The notes: generated by a model from the letters alone, not told the origin. DNA of 64,000 bases from Bacillus sp. OV322 (GCF_900112495.1 NZ_FOMA01000005.1:310001-374000), one strand, 5' to 3'; positions 9,842-17,463 are shown, numbered from the stretch's first letter. A program made the numbers and translations.

Positions 9842-9994
9842 ATTTCTATTTACAGAATACTATATATTTAGAATTTTTACACTTGTAAGTTTTTACTTTA
9901 CATTACCTATTAATTAAATTTGCTTCAATCTGCTTGGTTCAGCTGAATATAATAGGCAGGAGAACCCATGATAGCGTTCGTTTCACATTAATGA

Positions 9995-10023
9995 TTGTTT
10001 TTGTATATTCAGACTATTATAAT
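9995..10023 (+). promoter_or_regulatory. Sigma-A-type promoter of pxpBC
   Basis: TTGTTT (9995-10000), a 17-base spacer and TATAAT (10018-10023). The start of transcription would be near 10030, just ahead of the palindrome at 10039-10058. Confidence 0.65.
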
Positions 10024-10038
10024 ATTAGAAGACCAACA

Positions 10039-10058
10039 TTCGGAATATTAGTTCCGAA
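10039..10058. promoter_or_regulatory. Palindromic operator TTCGGAA-N6-TTCCGAA
   Basis: A perfect 7-bp inverted repeat with a 6-base spacer between the pxpB promoter and its ribosome site. The position fits a repressor roadblock. The size and symmetry fit an IclR-family dimer, and an IclR gene (kipR-like) is present beyond pxpC. Confidence 0.6.
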
Positions 10059-10081
10059 AATAGGAATTGAGGTGTACTGCT

Positions 10082-10819
10082 ATGAATAAGATTTTAAAGG
10101 AAAATATCAATATCATGCCTTTAGGTGATTCAGCTTTGATGATCCAATTAGGCAGCACAATAAATCCGGAGCTCCAGCAAGTGGTCAGTTCTTTAACGGC
10201 ACATCTAGAAAGTACCCCTTTTCCCGGGTTTATTGAGTGTGTCCCCGCCTTCGCGAGCATAACCGTATACTATAATCCGGTAGCAGTCATAAAAGGCAAG
10301 GGATCTTCCCAAAGGGAATCACCATATAAAATCGTGCATTCTTATATTAGCAATATCATTCACGAGAATCGAAATGCAGAAAAATTCACGAGAAGAAGAG
10401 TAGACATTCCAGTTGTATATGGCGGAGAGTATGGACCAGATTTAGAGTTTGTTTCCAGTCATCATTCTTTATCAGTACAAGAAGTGGTGAGTATCCACTC
10501 ATCAAATGATTACCTTGTGTATATGATAGGATTTGCTCCAGGATTTCCATATCTGGGCGGGATGTCAGAAGAAATTGCTGTTCCGCGAAAATCTTCCCCG
10601 AGACTGCGGATACCGGCTGGTTCTGTCGGCATTGCCGGACAGCAAACAGGGGTTTACCCAATATCAACGCCAGGAGGATGGCAAATCATTGGCCGCACCC
10701 CTCTTCCGCTTTTTAATCCTGCTAAATCCCACCCAAGCTATCTTCAAGCTGGAGATATTGTCACATTTACTCCTATTGATGAAAAGGAGTTTCTGGAGCT
10801 TAAGGAGGCATTACATTGA
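10082..10819 (+). CDS. pxpB: 5-oxoprolinase subunit B (KipI family)
   Basis: A 245-residue allophanate-hydrolase-subunit-1 type protein. The B. subtilis homologue KipI was first known as an inhibitor of kinase KinA, and the family is now assigned to 5-oxoprolinase. Signatures are PLGDSALMIQLG at the start, FVSSHHSLSVQEVVSIHSS in the middle and GFAPGFPYLGG followed by VPRKSSPRLRIPAGSVGIAG. I chose the ATG at 10082, eight bases after TTGAGGTG; the in-frame TTG at 10067 lies in that ribosome site. It overlaps pxpC by four bases (TTGA), so the two are translationally coupled. Confidence 0.93.
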   Translation: MNKILKENINIMPLGDSALMIQLGSTINPELQQVVSSLTAHLESTPFPGFIECVPAFASITVYYNPVAVIKGKGSSQRESPYKIVHSYISNIIHENRNAEKFTRRRVDIPVVYGGEYGPDLEFVSSHHSLSVQEVVSIHSSNDYLVYMIGFAPGFPYLGGMSEEIAVPRKSSPRLRIPAGSVGIAGQQTGVYPISTPGGWQIIGRTPLPLFNPAKSHPSYLQAGDIVTFTPIDEKEFLELKEALH

Positions 10820-11820
10820 GTATTAAGGTTATTCGCCCAGGTCTTTTAACGACCATTCAGGATCTTGGAAGATACGGATATCAAAAATTTGGCGTAATCG
10901 TATCTGGAGCAATGGATATAGTTTCATACAAATTAGCAAATATGCTTGTCGGAAATCAAGAAGACGCTGCTGCCCTTGAAGCGACTTTAATCGGGCCCGA
11001 ATTAAAAATTGAAAGAGACATGCTATTGGCGATAACTGGAGCTAACCTTAACCCTAAAATTAATGGGGAATCTGTGCCTTTATGGAAGCCATTGTATGTC
11101 AAAAAAAACAGCATTCTTACTTTTGGGACATGTACACTGGGATGCCGCTGTTATATTTCATTTTCCGGCGGTTTGATCACAGAGGAAGTTCTTGGGAGCA
11201 GAAGCACTTACTTGAGGGCGGAATTTGGCGGGTTTCTAGGCAGGGCTTTAATCAAAGATGATATCTTGTTCACCAATGATATCACAAGTAATGGAAAGGC
11301 TATTTTTCAAGATCTTAAGAAAAAAGAAAAAGCAGGATACGCAGCAGCCCGCTGGCATATCCCGCGGTTTTTTTTTCAAAAAAGAAGCCAGCATATCCTT
11401 CGGCTAATAAAAGGACAGCATTTTAGTATGCTTGATGAGAAAGCGAAAAATGATTTCTTTGAAAATACTTTTATAATTGATTCTCATTCTGATAGGATGG
11501 GATATCGTCTATCTGGCCCGGAGCTCCAAACGGCGGTTTCCGGTGAATTGTTATCCGAAGCAGTAACTCACGGTACGATTCAAGTGCCCCGGGATGGAAA
11601 ACCTATTATTCTTTTATCTGACCGGCAAACAACAGGAGGTTATCCCAGGATTGCACACATTGCTTCCGCAGATGCGCCCCTTTTAGGCCAGCTCAAACCT
11701 GGTGATTCCATCTCCTTTCAGGAAATTACGTTAATGGAGGCGGAACATTTAATAATAGAAAGAGAAAATTGGCTGGGAGAAGTAAAAACAGGCATCCAGC
11801 TTAAACTAGAAAGTTACTGA
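10816..11820 (+). CDS. pxpC: 5-oxoprolinase subunit C (KipA family)
   Basis: A 334-residue allophanate-hydrolase-subunit-2 type protein (biotin-dependent carboxyltransferase-like fold). It opens with IKVIRPGLLTTIQDLGRYGYQ and has the conserved GAMD and PLLGQLKPGDSISF segments. PxpB and PxpC together carry out the ATP-dependent step of 5-oxoproline opening. The start is a TTG that overlaps the pxpB stop, placed eight bases after AAGGAGG. Length is typical (about 335). It is the last gene of the plus-strand arm and faces the convergent IclR gene. Confidence 0.93.
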   Translation: MSIKVIRPGLLTTIQDLGRYGYQKFGVIVSGAMDIVSYKLANMLVGNQEDAAALEATLIGPELKIERDMLLAITGANLNPKINGESVPLWKPLYVKKNSILTFGTCTLGCRCYISFSGGLITEEVLGSRSTYLRAEFGGFLGRALIKDDILFTNDITSNGKAIFQDLKKKEKAGYAAARWHIPRFFFQKRSQHILRLIKGQHFSMLDEKAKNDFFENTFIIDSHSDRMGYRLSGPELQTAVSGELLSEAVTHGTIQVPRDGKPIILLSDRQTTGGYPRIAHIASADAPLLGQLKPGDSISFQEITLMEAEHLIIERENWLGEVKTGIQLKLESY

Positions 11821-11830
11821 CAATTTTATC

Positions 11831-11866
11831 GCTGCAAGACCGCTTTTTCATTAGCCTTCTTGCAGC
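11831..11866. terminator. Hairpin between convergent pxpC and IclR genes
   Basis: GCTGCAAGA (11831-11839) and TCTTGCAGC (11858-11866) form a 9-bp stem just after the pxpC stop. Neither strand has a good T-run, so this is a weak terminator candidate. Confidence 0.35.
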
Positions 11867-11935
11867 AGAAAAACAGATGCTGATAATTAGCAGCGTTTAA
11901 TATCACTCACATGGCGGGTCATACCATGCTGCTTA

Positions 11936-12703
11936 TTATACTTTCTCTCTGTTCCTGTACCCCAGTTTCATTGAGACTTTTGCAGCTTCACTTTTGAGCT
12001 TCTCTATAAACAATGAAAGGCGGTCTCCTCCAAAATTTCCTTCAAATCCTGCAAGGCTGATTCCTGCAGCTATTTCCCCTTCGTGATCGAATATCGGGGC
12101 AGCAACAGAAACAGTATGGTTTTCAAGCTCAGAATAACTTACTGCATATCCCTCTTTTCTCGATGTTTCTAAAGTATGTTCCAATAACTTTTTATCCGTA
12201 ATGGTTCCCGAAGCTAACGGCAGCAGCCTGCACTTTTTTATGTAATCCTCTCTTTCATTTTCTTTCAAGTTGGCCAGGATGATGCGGGAACATGCACCTG
12301 CATATAACGGCGACCTTCTCCCTATTGCCGTAAAAAGTCTAACAGGATGCTGGGTATCCAGTTTTTCTACATAAATTGCTTCATCTCCATCCCTTACAAT
12401 CAGGTTAACAGCTTCTCCTGTTTCATTTAGCAGGCTGCGCATAAATGGAAGTGCTATTTTTCTTATGTCTAGCCGTTGGGAAACAATTTGGCCGAATTGC
12501 AGGAACATTAGCCCTAACTCATAATAACCTGCCCTGTCTCTGACAAGGAAACCCATCTCGGTAAGGGAACCTAGCATTCTGTGAACCGATGTTTTAGGAA
12601 TGTTAGAGAGATCTGCGATCTCCTTTAAGGTTAGCTTGGGATGCTGAAGAAAAAGATTAAGAATTTCCATCGATTTAATAACTGTTTTATTTTGATTTTG
12701 CAT
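11936..12703 (-). CDS. kipR: IclR-family regulator, likely controls the 5-oxoproline genes
   Basis: A 255-residue regulator with an N-terminal winged helix (LTLKEIADLSNIPKTSVHRM is the helix-turn-helix) and a C-terminal effector domain beginning near residue 80 (YVEKLDTQHPVRLFTAIGRR, then YAGACSR). Length and layout are those of IclR proteins. B. subtilis KipR, an IclR-family repressor, sits next to kipI-kipA, so the symbol is given by position and family. The ATG has AAAGGAG upstream. The TTCCGAA word found at both pxp control regions also occurs 25 bases before this start, suggesting self-regulation. Confidence 0.85.
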   Translation of the reverse strand: MQNQNKTVIKSMEILNLFLQHPKLTLKEIADLSNIPKTSVHRMLGSLTEMGFLVRDRAGYYELGLMFLQFGQIVSQRLDIRKIALPFMRSLLNETGEAVNLIVRDGDEAIYVEKLDTQHPVRLFTAIGRRSPLYAGACSRIILANLKENEREDYIKKCRLLPLASGTITDKKLLEHTLETSRKEGYAVSYSELENHTVSVAAPIFDHEGEIAAGISLAGFEGNFGGDRLSLFIEKLKSEAAKVSMKLGYRNREKV

Positions 12704-12728
12704 AATTGACTCCTTTTTACTTATAAAA

Positions 12729-12742
12729 TTCCGAATTCCGGT
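12729..12742. promoter_or_regulatory. TTCCGAA-type operator before the IclR gene
   Basis: TTCCGAATTCCGG lies between the IclR start and its probable promoter. It shares TTCCGAA with the two pxp regions. Autoregulation is inferred. Confidence 0.45.
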
Positions 12743-12906
12743 ATTAAGGTAATTATACGATTTACATTTCTTATTACAAGAATATTTAGAAACCTTACCA
12801 GCGATTTTTATATTATGATAGGTAAATCTTCTTTCTGCATATGTTCTTTGCTGCTATCTATGCTGATTGGTGAATTAAAAGAATTTTTATATTTTTCAGA
12901 TTAAAT

Positions 12907-12931
12907 GTTTATACTTTTTCATGCCGGGTAA
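12907..12931 (+). promoter_or_regulatory. Sigma-B-like promoter of the micropeptide array
   Basis: GTTTAT (12907-12912), a 13-base spacer and GGGTAA (12926-12931). The Bacillus general stress consensus is GTTTAA, 12-14 bases, then GGGTAT/GGGTAA, so only one or two positions differ. No comparably good sigma-A promoter is seen in the gap. It lies 48 bases before the first SD-led ORF. Confidence 0.6.
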
Positions 12932-12978
12932 ACATTAGAATGTAAGACATTCTCATAACACCAAAGGAGATGGTTAGA

Positions 12979-13050
12979 TTGATTGTAATCAGCAGCCAAT
13001 GGAATAACGAGAATGACGCAGCAGTATTCAGTCCCGGTGATCGGTGCTAA
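12979..13050 (+). CDS. Micropeptide 1 of the tandem array (23 aa)
   Basis: TTG start nine bases after AAAGGAG; 23 residues and TAA. The peptide begins MIVISSQWN, carries N at residue 10, then ENDAAVFSPGD and ends RC. It is polar, with no signal peptide or membrane segment, so it should be cytoplasmic unless processed. An in-frame ATG at 12970 directly abuts the SD and is unlikely to be used; it would add MVR in front. Function is unknown. Support for translation comes from the SD, the fixed frame in all copies and amino acid conservation in the diverged fifth copy. Confidence 0.65.
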   Translation: MIVISSQWNNENDAAVFSPGDRC

Positions 13051-13108
13051 ATCTTTTAATTAAAGGAATGCACGAAACATTCTCATAACACCAAAGGAGA
13101 TGGTTAGA

Positions 13109-13180
13109 TTGATTGTAATCAGCAGCCAATGGAATCGAGAGAATGACGCAGCGGTATTCAGTCCCGGTGATCAGTGCTAG
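13109..13180 (+). CDS. Micropeptide 2 of the tandem array (23 aa)
   Basis: Same layout as copy 1: AAAGGAG, nine bases, TTG. It has R at residue 10 (CGA instead of AAC) and ends QC before TAG. One silent change (GCG for GCA) occurs in the alanine pair. The unit directly follows copy 1, so both would be on the same transcript. Confidence 0.65.
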   Translation: MIVISSQWNRENDAAVFSPGDQC

Positions 13181-13236
13181 ATTTTTTTAAAAAGGAAAGC
13201 CGAAAAACATTCTCTGCCCCAAAGGAGATGGTTAGA

Positions 13237-13308
13237 TTGATTGTAATCAGCAGCCAATGGAATCATGAGAATGACGCAGCAGTATTCAGTCCCGGTGATC
13301 AGTGCTAG
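13237..13308 (+). CDS. Micropeptide 3 of the tandem array (23 aa)
   Basis: Same layout. Residue 10 is H (CAT) and the end is QC before TAG. The upstream conserved block changes from CATTCTCATAACACC to CATTCTCTGCCCC but keeps CATTCTC and the SD spacing. Confidence 0.65.
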   Translation: MIVISSQWNHENDAAVFSPGDQC

Positions 13309-13364
13309 ACTTTTTTTAAAAAGAAGAGGCAATAACATTCTCTGCCCCAAAGGAGATGGTTAGA

Positions 13365-13436
13365 TTGATTGTAATCAGCAGCCAATGGAATCGAGAGAAT
13401 GACGCAGCAGTATTCAGTCCCGGCGATTACGCCTAG
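13365..13436 (+). CDS. Micropeptide 4 of the tandem array (23 aa)
   Basis: Same layout. Residue 10 is R (CGA) and the end is YA, without cysteine, before TAG. The loss of the C-terminal cysteine argues against an obligatory role for that residue, or marks functional divergence between copies. Confidence 0.65.
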   Translation: MIVISSQWNRENDAAVFSPGDYA

Positions 13437-13487
13437 TTTTAAGAATATTCATCATTTCTTCATTCTCAGCTAAAGGAGATGATTACT

Positions 13488-13667
13488 GTGAACATCAACC
13501 CTAGCCAGTGGAACAAAGAAAATGACGCAGCAATTAACAGTCCAGGTGATATTGATCATTCTTCAATATCAAAAAATTTACTGAGCGTTACAGCATTTGA
13601 AATGTCTCAATCTAAAAATGACACTCCCGAATATGACATATATGGTACGGCCTTGAATGATTTGTAA
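13488..13667 (+). CDS. Longer member of the micropeptide family (59 aa)
   Basis: GTG start nine bases after AAAGGAG, the same geometry as the TTG copies. It begins VNINPSQWNKENDAAINSPG, matching the shared core SQWN-x-ENDAA-x-x-SPGD, then extends about 38 residues in a polar tail ending YDIYGTALNDL. Many core codons differ silently from the short copies (CAG/CAA, AAC/AAT, GAA/GAG, CCA/CCC), which indicates selection on the peptide. It may be the ancestral full-length gene and the short copies its truncated duplicates, or it may be the partner they act on. An in-frame ATG at 13479 abuts the SD. No function is recognised. Confidence 0.7.
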   Translation: MNINPSQWNKENDAAINSPGDIDHSSISKNLLSVTAFEMSQSKNDTPEYDIYGTALNDL

Positions 13668-13697
13668 AAATTCAATCCCCTTTTTAAAGAAATAAAC

Positions 13698-13747
13698 AAG
13701 CCTATCTGCAGTTAAACTTTAAGTTTAACTGCAGATAGGCTTTTTGC
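13698..13747 (+). terminator. Strong terminator of the micropeptide array
   Basis: Perfect 22-bp arms (13698-13719 and 13721-13742) around a single T, followed by T residues. The outer part reads AAGCCTATCTGCAG. It closes the array as one unit of about 0.8 kb. Confidence 0.9.
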
Positions 13748-13951
13748 GGTTTCCTGTTATGCCCTGTTAAATAAAGAATAGTCTTAAAGAAGTCTTCCCT
13801 TCATTTAATCAGGTTTTTCTATATGATTAGTCATTCTATTTTTGGAATATGGTCTTTTCGCCAATCCATTCAGCATTCTATCTCAACTGGGGAATCAGAC
13901 ACGATTTCTCTCCTTTTTGGATACTAATGGTCCCCTTCCCTGTTTTATTTA

Positions 13952-14947
13952 TCAAGCATTTATCTTCGTTTTTGCCTTATCATCCATCCCGGAATATCGG
14001 ACAGCCTTTTCATGCCTTGAGGATAGAATACTATGAAGAATCATACCCAAAATGACAAGTCCTAATCCAGACAGTGAGTTAACTGATGGAAAGGGTGTTC
14101 CGATAAACACCATTTCTCCTATTAAAGCAAATACAATTTCAGCTGCTTGTGTCGCTTCTACCCCGCTTAAAAGTCTAATATCATCTTTGACCAGATCTGT
14201 AGCTGCAAAAAATAATACTGTTGCACAAACACCGGAAAGTATGGCGACCAGACCCGATTGCAGTACTTGACTATTACCTGGCAGGCCTTCTTTGAACAGT
14301 CCGTAAACAAATAGAATTATCCAAAATGGCAGGCTTGCAAGTGTCATCCCAAGCACTCTTTGATAGGCATCTAAGTTCCCTTTACAAACCTCCATCATCT
14401 TCCGGTTGCCTAAAGGATAAGCAAATGATGCAATTAAAATGGGAATTATACAAAGTAAGAAGTCCTTTAAAGAAAGCTTTGAAGCATGATCATATTGCAT
14501 AACCATAATTCCCAGTAAAATAATGAAAGACATAGAGAGTCCTTTTAAAGGGATTTTTTCCCGGGTTTTTACTAAGCCTGATGGTGTTTCGCGTATGTTT
14601 ATGAACAGCGGAGCCAAAAGAGATCCAGAGATGATTGTTATTTGCCAGGTGCCTGCTATCAGCCAGCCTGGACTGTAGGCAGAAGCTATGCAAAGAGGTG
14701 CGTAAAATAGGACAAAGCCAACAAAACTCCATATTACCCAGAGTAAAGGCTGCTTTCTCATTTCTTTCAAAAGCTGAATGAAATTCCCCCTGAATAAAAC
14801 AATAATAAGAAGTAAAGGAACCATAAATAAGTAACGCAGTGAAGCGCTCCAAATCCAGCTTCCCCCTGAAATATCCATCATTCTATTTAGAACAAACGTA
14901 AAGGCAAAAAAGAATGCTGCGCCAATTCCAAGGATTATCGCACGCAA
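13952..14947 (-). CDS. EmrE-like multidrug resistance efflux transporter (DMT superfamily)
   Basis: A 331-residue inner membrane protein with about ten hydrophobic helices in two EamA-like halves. It opens RAIILGIGAAFFFAFTFVLN and has the conserved GGSWIWSASLRY and GTWQITIISGSLLAPLF segments that I associate with the Bacillus multidrug efflux family of drug/metabolite transporters. The start is TTG at 14947 after GGAGGGATCAC; no ATG fits. Substrate unknown. It is transcribed alone, convergent with the micropeptide array. Confidence 0.75.
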   Translation of the reverse strand: MRAIILGIGAAFFFAFTFVLNRMMDISGGSWIWSASLRYLFMVPLLLIIVLFRGNFIQLLKEMRKQPLLWVIWSFVGFVLFYAPLCIASAYSPGWLIAGTWQITIISGSLLAPLFINIRETPSGLVKTREKIPLKGLSMSFIILLGIMVMQYDHASKLSLKDFLLCIIPILIASFAYPLGNRKMMEVCKGNLDAYQRVLGMTLASLPFWIILFVYGLFKEGLPGNSQVLQSGLVAILSGVCATVLFFAATDLVKDDIRLLSGVEATQAAEIVFALIGEMVFIGTPFPSVNSLSGLGLVILGMILHSILSSRHEKAVRYSGMDDKAKTKINA

Positions 14948-15028
14948 GTGATCCCTCCTATCGATATTTTTTTATAGCTTTAAAAATGACATTGTTGATA
15001 CATAGCTGGTTTTCTTCACCTTGAAAGG

Positions 15029-15062
15029 ACATGAATGTTGATGCATGCTTCAACATTCATGT
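15029..15062. promoter_or_regulatory. 13-bp inverted repeat upstream of the efflux gene
   Basis: ACATGAATGTTGA and TCAACATTCATGT, with an 8-base loop, 80 bases before the efflux gene start. There is no T-run. It could be an operator or an RNA hairpin; nothing decides between them. Confidence 0.45.
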
Positions 15063-15075
15063 TTAACGGAGCATA

Positions 15076-15101
15076 AGCCCCATACGCATTTGTATGGGGC
15101 T
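15076..15101 (-). terminator. Probable terminator of ilvE
   Basis: AGCCCCATAC and GTATGGGGCT form a 10-bp stem about 60 bases after the ilvE stop. The T-tract on the minus strand is poor (TTATGCT). Confidence 0.5.
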
Positions 15102-15163
15102 GTTTGCGCTTGTTATTAATCCGCTTAAACCGCATGCAACCCTTGCTGTTAGAACGGGTTCAA

Positions 15164-16255
15164 TTATTTTACAGATTCTGCAGTCAGCACGTTAGTTATC
15201 CAGCCTAGCGGATCAGGCTCAGTTCCATTTTGAATTCCTGTAAGTGAATCATAAAGCTTTTTAGAAATTTCGCCTGTTAACCCGCTGTTGATGACCATTT
15301 TTTCATCATTCCAGAGAAATTCTCCAATTGGCGATATAACAGCTGCTGTGCCTGTGCCGAACGCCTCTTCCAATTTTCCTTCATGATAGGCTTCGCGTAT
15401 TTCTGCCATTGATATTTTTCTCTCTGCAACAGGAATATTCCAGTGGTTAAGCAGCTCGATAATAGACGTTCTTGTAACTCCCTGAAGAATGCTTCCGTTC
15501 AATTCAGGTGTAATAATTTCTCCATTTATCTTAAAGAAGACATTCATACTTCCTACTTCTTCGACGTATTTCTTTTCTACTCCATCGAGCCATAATACTT
15601 GAGAATAACCCATACGTCCGGAAACTTCTTGTGCTTTAAGCGAGGAGGCGTAATTTCCTCCAGTTTTTGCTTCACCTGTACCACCGCTTACGGCGCGTGT
15701 AAATTCTGTCTCCACAGCTATTTTAACCGGATGTATTCCTTCTTTATAATAAGAGCCCACAGGAGACATTATGATAATGAATTTGTAGCTGTCCGATGGA
15801 GCTACGCCAAGATAAGGTTCTGTAGAGATTACAAATGGGCGTATGTAAAGTGATGTGCCAGGTGCCTCAGGAACCCACTCATAATCAACTTTGATCAGCT
15901 TCTTAAGTGCTTCCAGAACAAAATTAACGTCTAATTCCGGAATACAAAGACGGTCATTAGATTTATTTAGCCTTTGGAAATTCTTCTCAGGCCTGAATAA
16001 TACAATATCTTTATCTTGGTTTAAGTAGGCTTTCATTCCTTCAAATACCGATTGGCCATAATGAAAAATCATAGCTGAAGGATCTAAAGACAGCGGCTGG
16101 TAAGGGACAATCCGGGGATCATGCCATCCTTTTCCCCTTTTATAATCCATGATGAACATATGGTCTGTAAAAACCTTTCCAAACTCCAGAGTTTGTGAGG
16201 AAGGCTTTTCCTTTTTGTCTTTGTTCATGATGATTTCAATATCTAATTGGGTCAT
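15164..16255 (-). CDS. ilvE: Branched-chain amino acid aminotransferase (class IV PLP)
   Basis: Transfers amino groups between glutamate and the keto acids of leucine, isoleucine and valine. The 363-residue protein has IFHYGQSVFEGMKAY near the N-terminus, TGGNYASSLKAQ around the PLP lysine, VEEVGSMNVFF and LQGVTRTSIIELL. Length is typical of the long bacterial type II form. I chose the ATG at 16255, eight bases after GGAG; a TTG two codons earlier is too close to the site. A CodY-like box lies about 110 bases upstream. Confidence 0.93.
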   Translation of the reverse strand: MTQLDIEIIMNKDKKEKPSSQTLEFGKVFTDHMFIMDYKRGKGWHDPRIVPYQPLSLDPSAMIFHYGQSVFEGMKAYLNQDKDIVLFRPEKNFQRLNKSNDRLCIPELDVNFVLEALKKLIKVDYEWVPEAPGTSLYIRPFVISTEPYLGVAPSDSYKFIIIMSPVGSYYKEGIHPVKIAVETEFTRAVSGGTGEAKTGGNYASSLKAQEVSGRMGYSQVLWLDGVEKKYVEEVGSMNVFFKINGEIITPELNGSILQGVTRTSIIELLNHWNIPVAERKISMAEIREAYHEGKLEEAFGTGTAAVISPIGEFLWNDEKMVINSGLTGEISKKLYDSLTGIQNGTEPDPLGWITNVLTAESVK

Positions 16256-16360
16256 TGCCAAAACTCCTTGTTGAATAATTTAGTTGTGAAGGTTTTATCA
16301 AACAATCTATAAAAGTCATTTTACTCCTAAGTGGCCAGAATATTCAACCATTAATTATTA

Positions 16361-16375
16361 AATTTTCGGAATTTT
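16361..16375. promoter_or_regulatory. CodY-like box before ilvE
   Basis: AATTTTCGGAATTTT matches the CodY consensus AATTTTCWGAAAATT at 12 of 15 positions. Branched-chain aminotransferase genes are known CodY targets in Bacillus, so the position makes sense, but a 3-mismatch site is weak by itself. Confidence 0.4.
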
Positions 16376-16441
16376 AAAACTTTTGTACATCATTCAAAAA
16401 GACTATATTAAAATATTATTGTTGCAATATTGTCTTGGGAT

Positions 16442-17290
16442 TTAGCTTAAAAATTCCTTCAATGCAGGAAATTGCTGCATCGTCTCATTGTATCCTCTTT
16501 CAAACAGCTTGTTTAATTTTGCGGGGTTGCGTTCAATTCTTCCTACATCCAATTTTTCTTCAGGGCGTATTATAAAAATGTTTCCCTTTGCTTCTTGTTC
16601 TTCCAAATAGCTGACAGTCTCGTTATACAAATTATGACGGTGCATCATGGCACGCAGCAGGCCTTCATATTGACTGTATTTCCGCTTGATGTACCAGCTA
16701 AAAGATTGCTGCTTTTTTAGATATCCTTTATTCCTTGTTAAAACAACAACATTTTTACTGTTCCCGTCTTTTTCGGATTTTAAAATAGGAATCGGATCTG
16801 AGATGGCTCCATCCAAGAGATATCTTCCTTCATAATTGATGATGGGGGCCATCATAGGAATCGAGCTTGATGCTCTCAAGATTGTCAGCATGTTCTTGTA
16901 ATGCTGCTGTTTATCAAAATAAACAGACTCTCCTGTCATACAGTCAGTAGTTCCCACGATGAATTTTTCTTCGGCGTCTCTAAATGCCTGAAAATCGAAT
17001 GGCTCCAGGTCATTCGGCAGCTTATCAAAAATAAAATCCATTCCAAATAGCTCTCCCCTGCTGAGAAAACGTTTAAAAGAAATATACTCCGGATGTTTTA
17101 TATAATCAATATTCACAATTTTATTTCTGTCCATCTGCCTCGCCACATAGGATGACCCATTGCATGCACCTGCCGAAACTCCTATTACATATGGCAGATA
17201 CGTTTCTTTCTCCATTAAATAGCGAAGCACTCCAGCTGTATACACACCCCTCATTCCCCCGCCTTCGAGGACCAGTCCAGTTTGATTCAT
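16442..17290 (-). CDS. Patatin-like phospholipase family protein
   Basis: A 282-residue serine hydrolase of the patatin/RssA/YjjU type. The oxyanion loop is GGGMRG at 9-14, the nucleophile elbow is GVSAG near residue 38 and the catalytic aspartate is in LLDGAISDP near residue 157. There is no signal peptide or membrane segment, so it is probably cytoplasmic and acts on lipid acyl esters. The ATG has AGAAGGCG upstream. It is divergent from the AI-2E-type gene; no functional link is evident. Confidence 0.88.
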   Translation of the reverse strand: MNQTGLVLEGGGMRGVYTAGVLRYLMEKETYLPYVIGVSAGACNGSSYVARQMDRNKIVNIDYIKHPEYISFKRFLSRGELFGMDFIFDKLPNDLEPFDFQAFRDAEEKFIVGTTDCMTGESVYFDKQQHYKNMLTILRASSSIPMMAPIINYEGRYLLDGAISDPIPILKSEKDGNSKNVVVLTRNKGYLKKQQSFSWYIKRKYSQYEGLLRAMMHRHNLYNETVSYLEEQEAKGNIFIIRPEEKLDVGRIERNPAKLNKLFERGYNETMQQFPALKEFLS

Positions 17291-17463
17291 AAATTTTCGC
17301 CTTCTTTGAATTAATATATGTCTTTAATACTTAAAAATGGGATATATCAATAATAAAAATGAACAATATATTTTATCACAGCCATACTGATAATTAAACT
17401 AATTTGGCTTGGCTATTGTTACATCTTTTTTTTGAAATAATAATTTCATTTTGAGTTTAAATC

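Larger units (their letters stand above)
12947..13436 (+). repeat. Tandem array of four ~128-130 bp units (fifth unit diverged)
   Basis: Each unit has ACATTCTC, then AAAGGAG, a 23-codon ORF and a short A/T-rich tail. Units begin near 12947, 13077, 13207 and 13335; a diverged fifth begins near 13460. Coding parts are almost identical while the tails vary. The array is coding, with long units and no unique spacers, so it is not CRISPR. Confidence 0.9.

Noticed and set aside
12970..13050. ATG start for the micropeptides (adds MVR)
   Set aside because: The ATG directly follows AAAGGAG with no spacer, so ribosomes would use the TTG or GTG nine bases on; the same geometry holds in all five copies.
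12947..13436. Tandem repeats read as a CRISPR array
   Set aside because: Units are ~130 bp, nearly identical throughout, contain SD-led ORFs and have no unique spacers; no cas genes are present.
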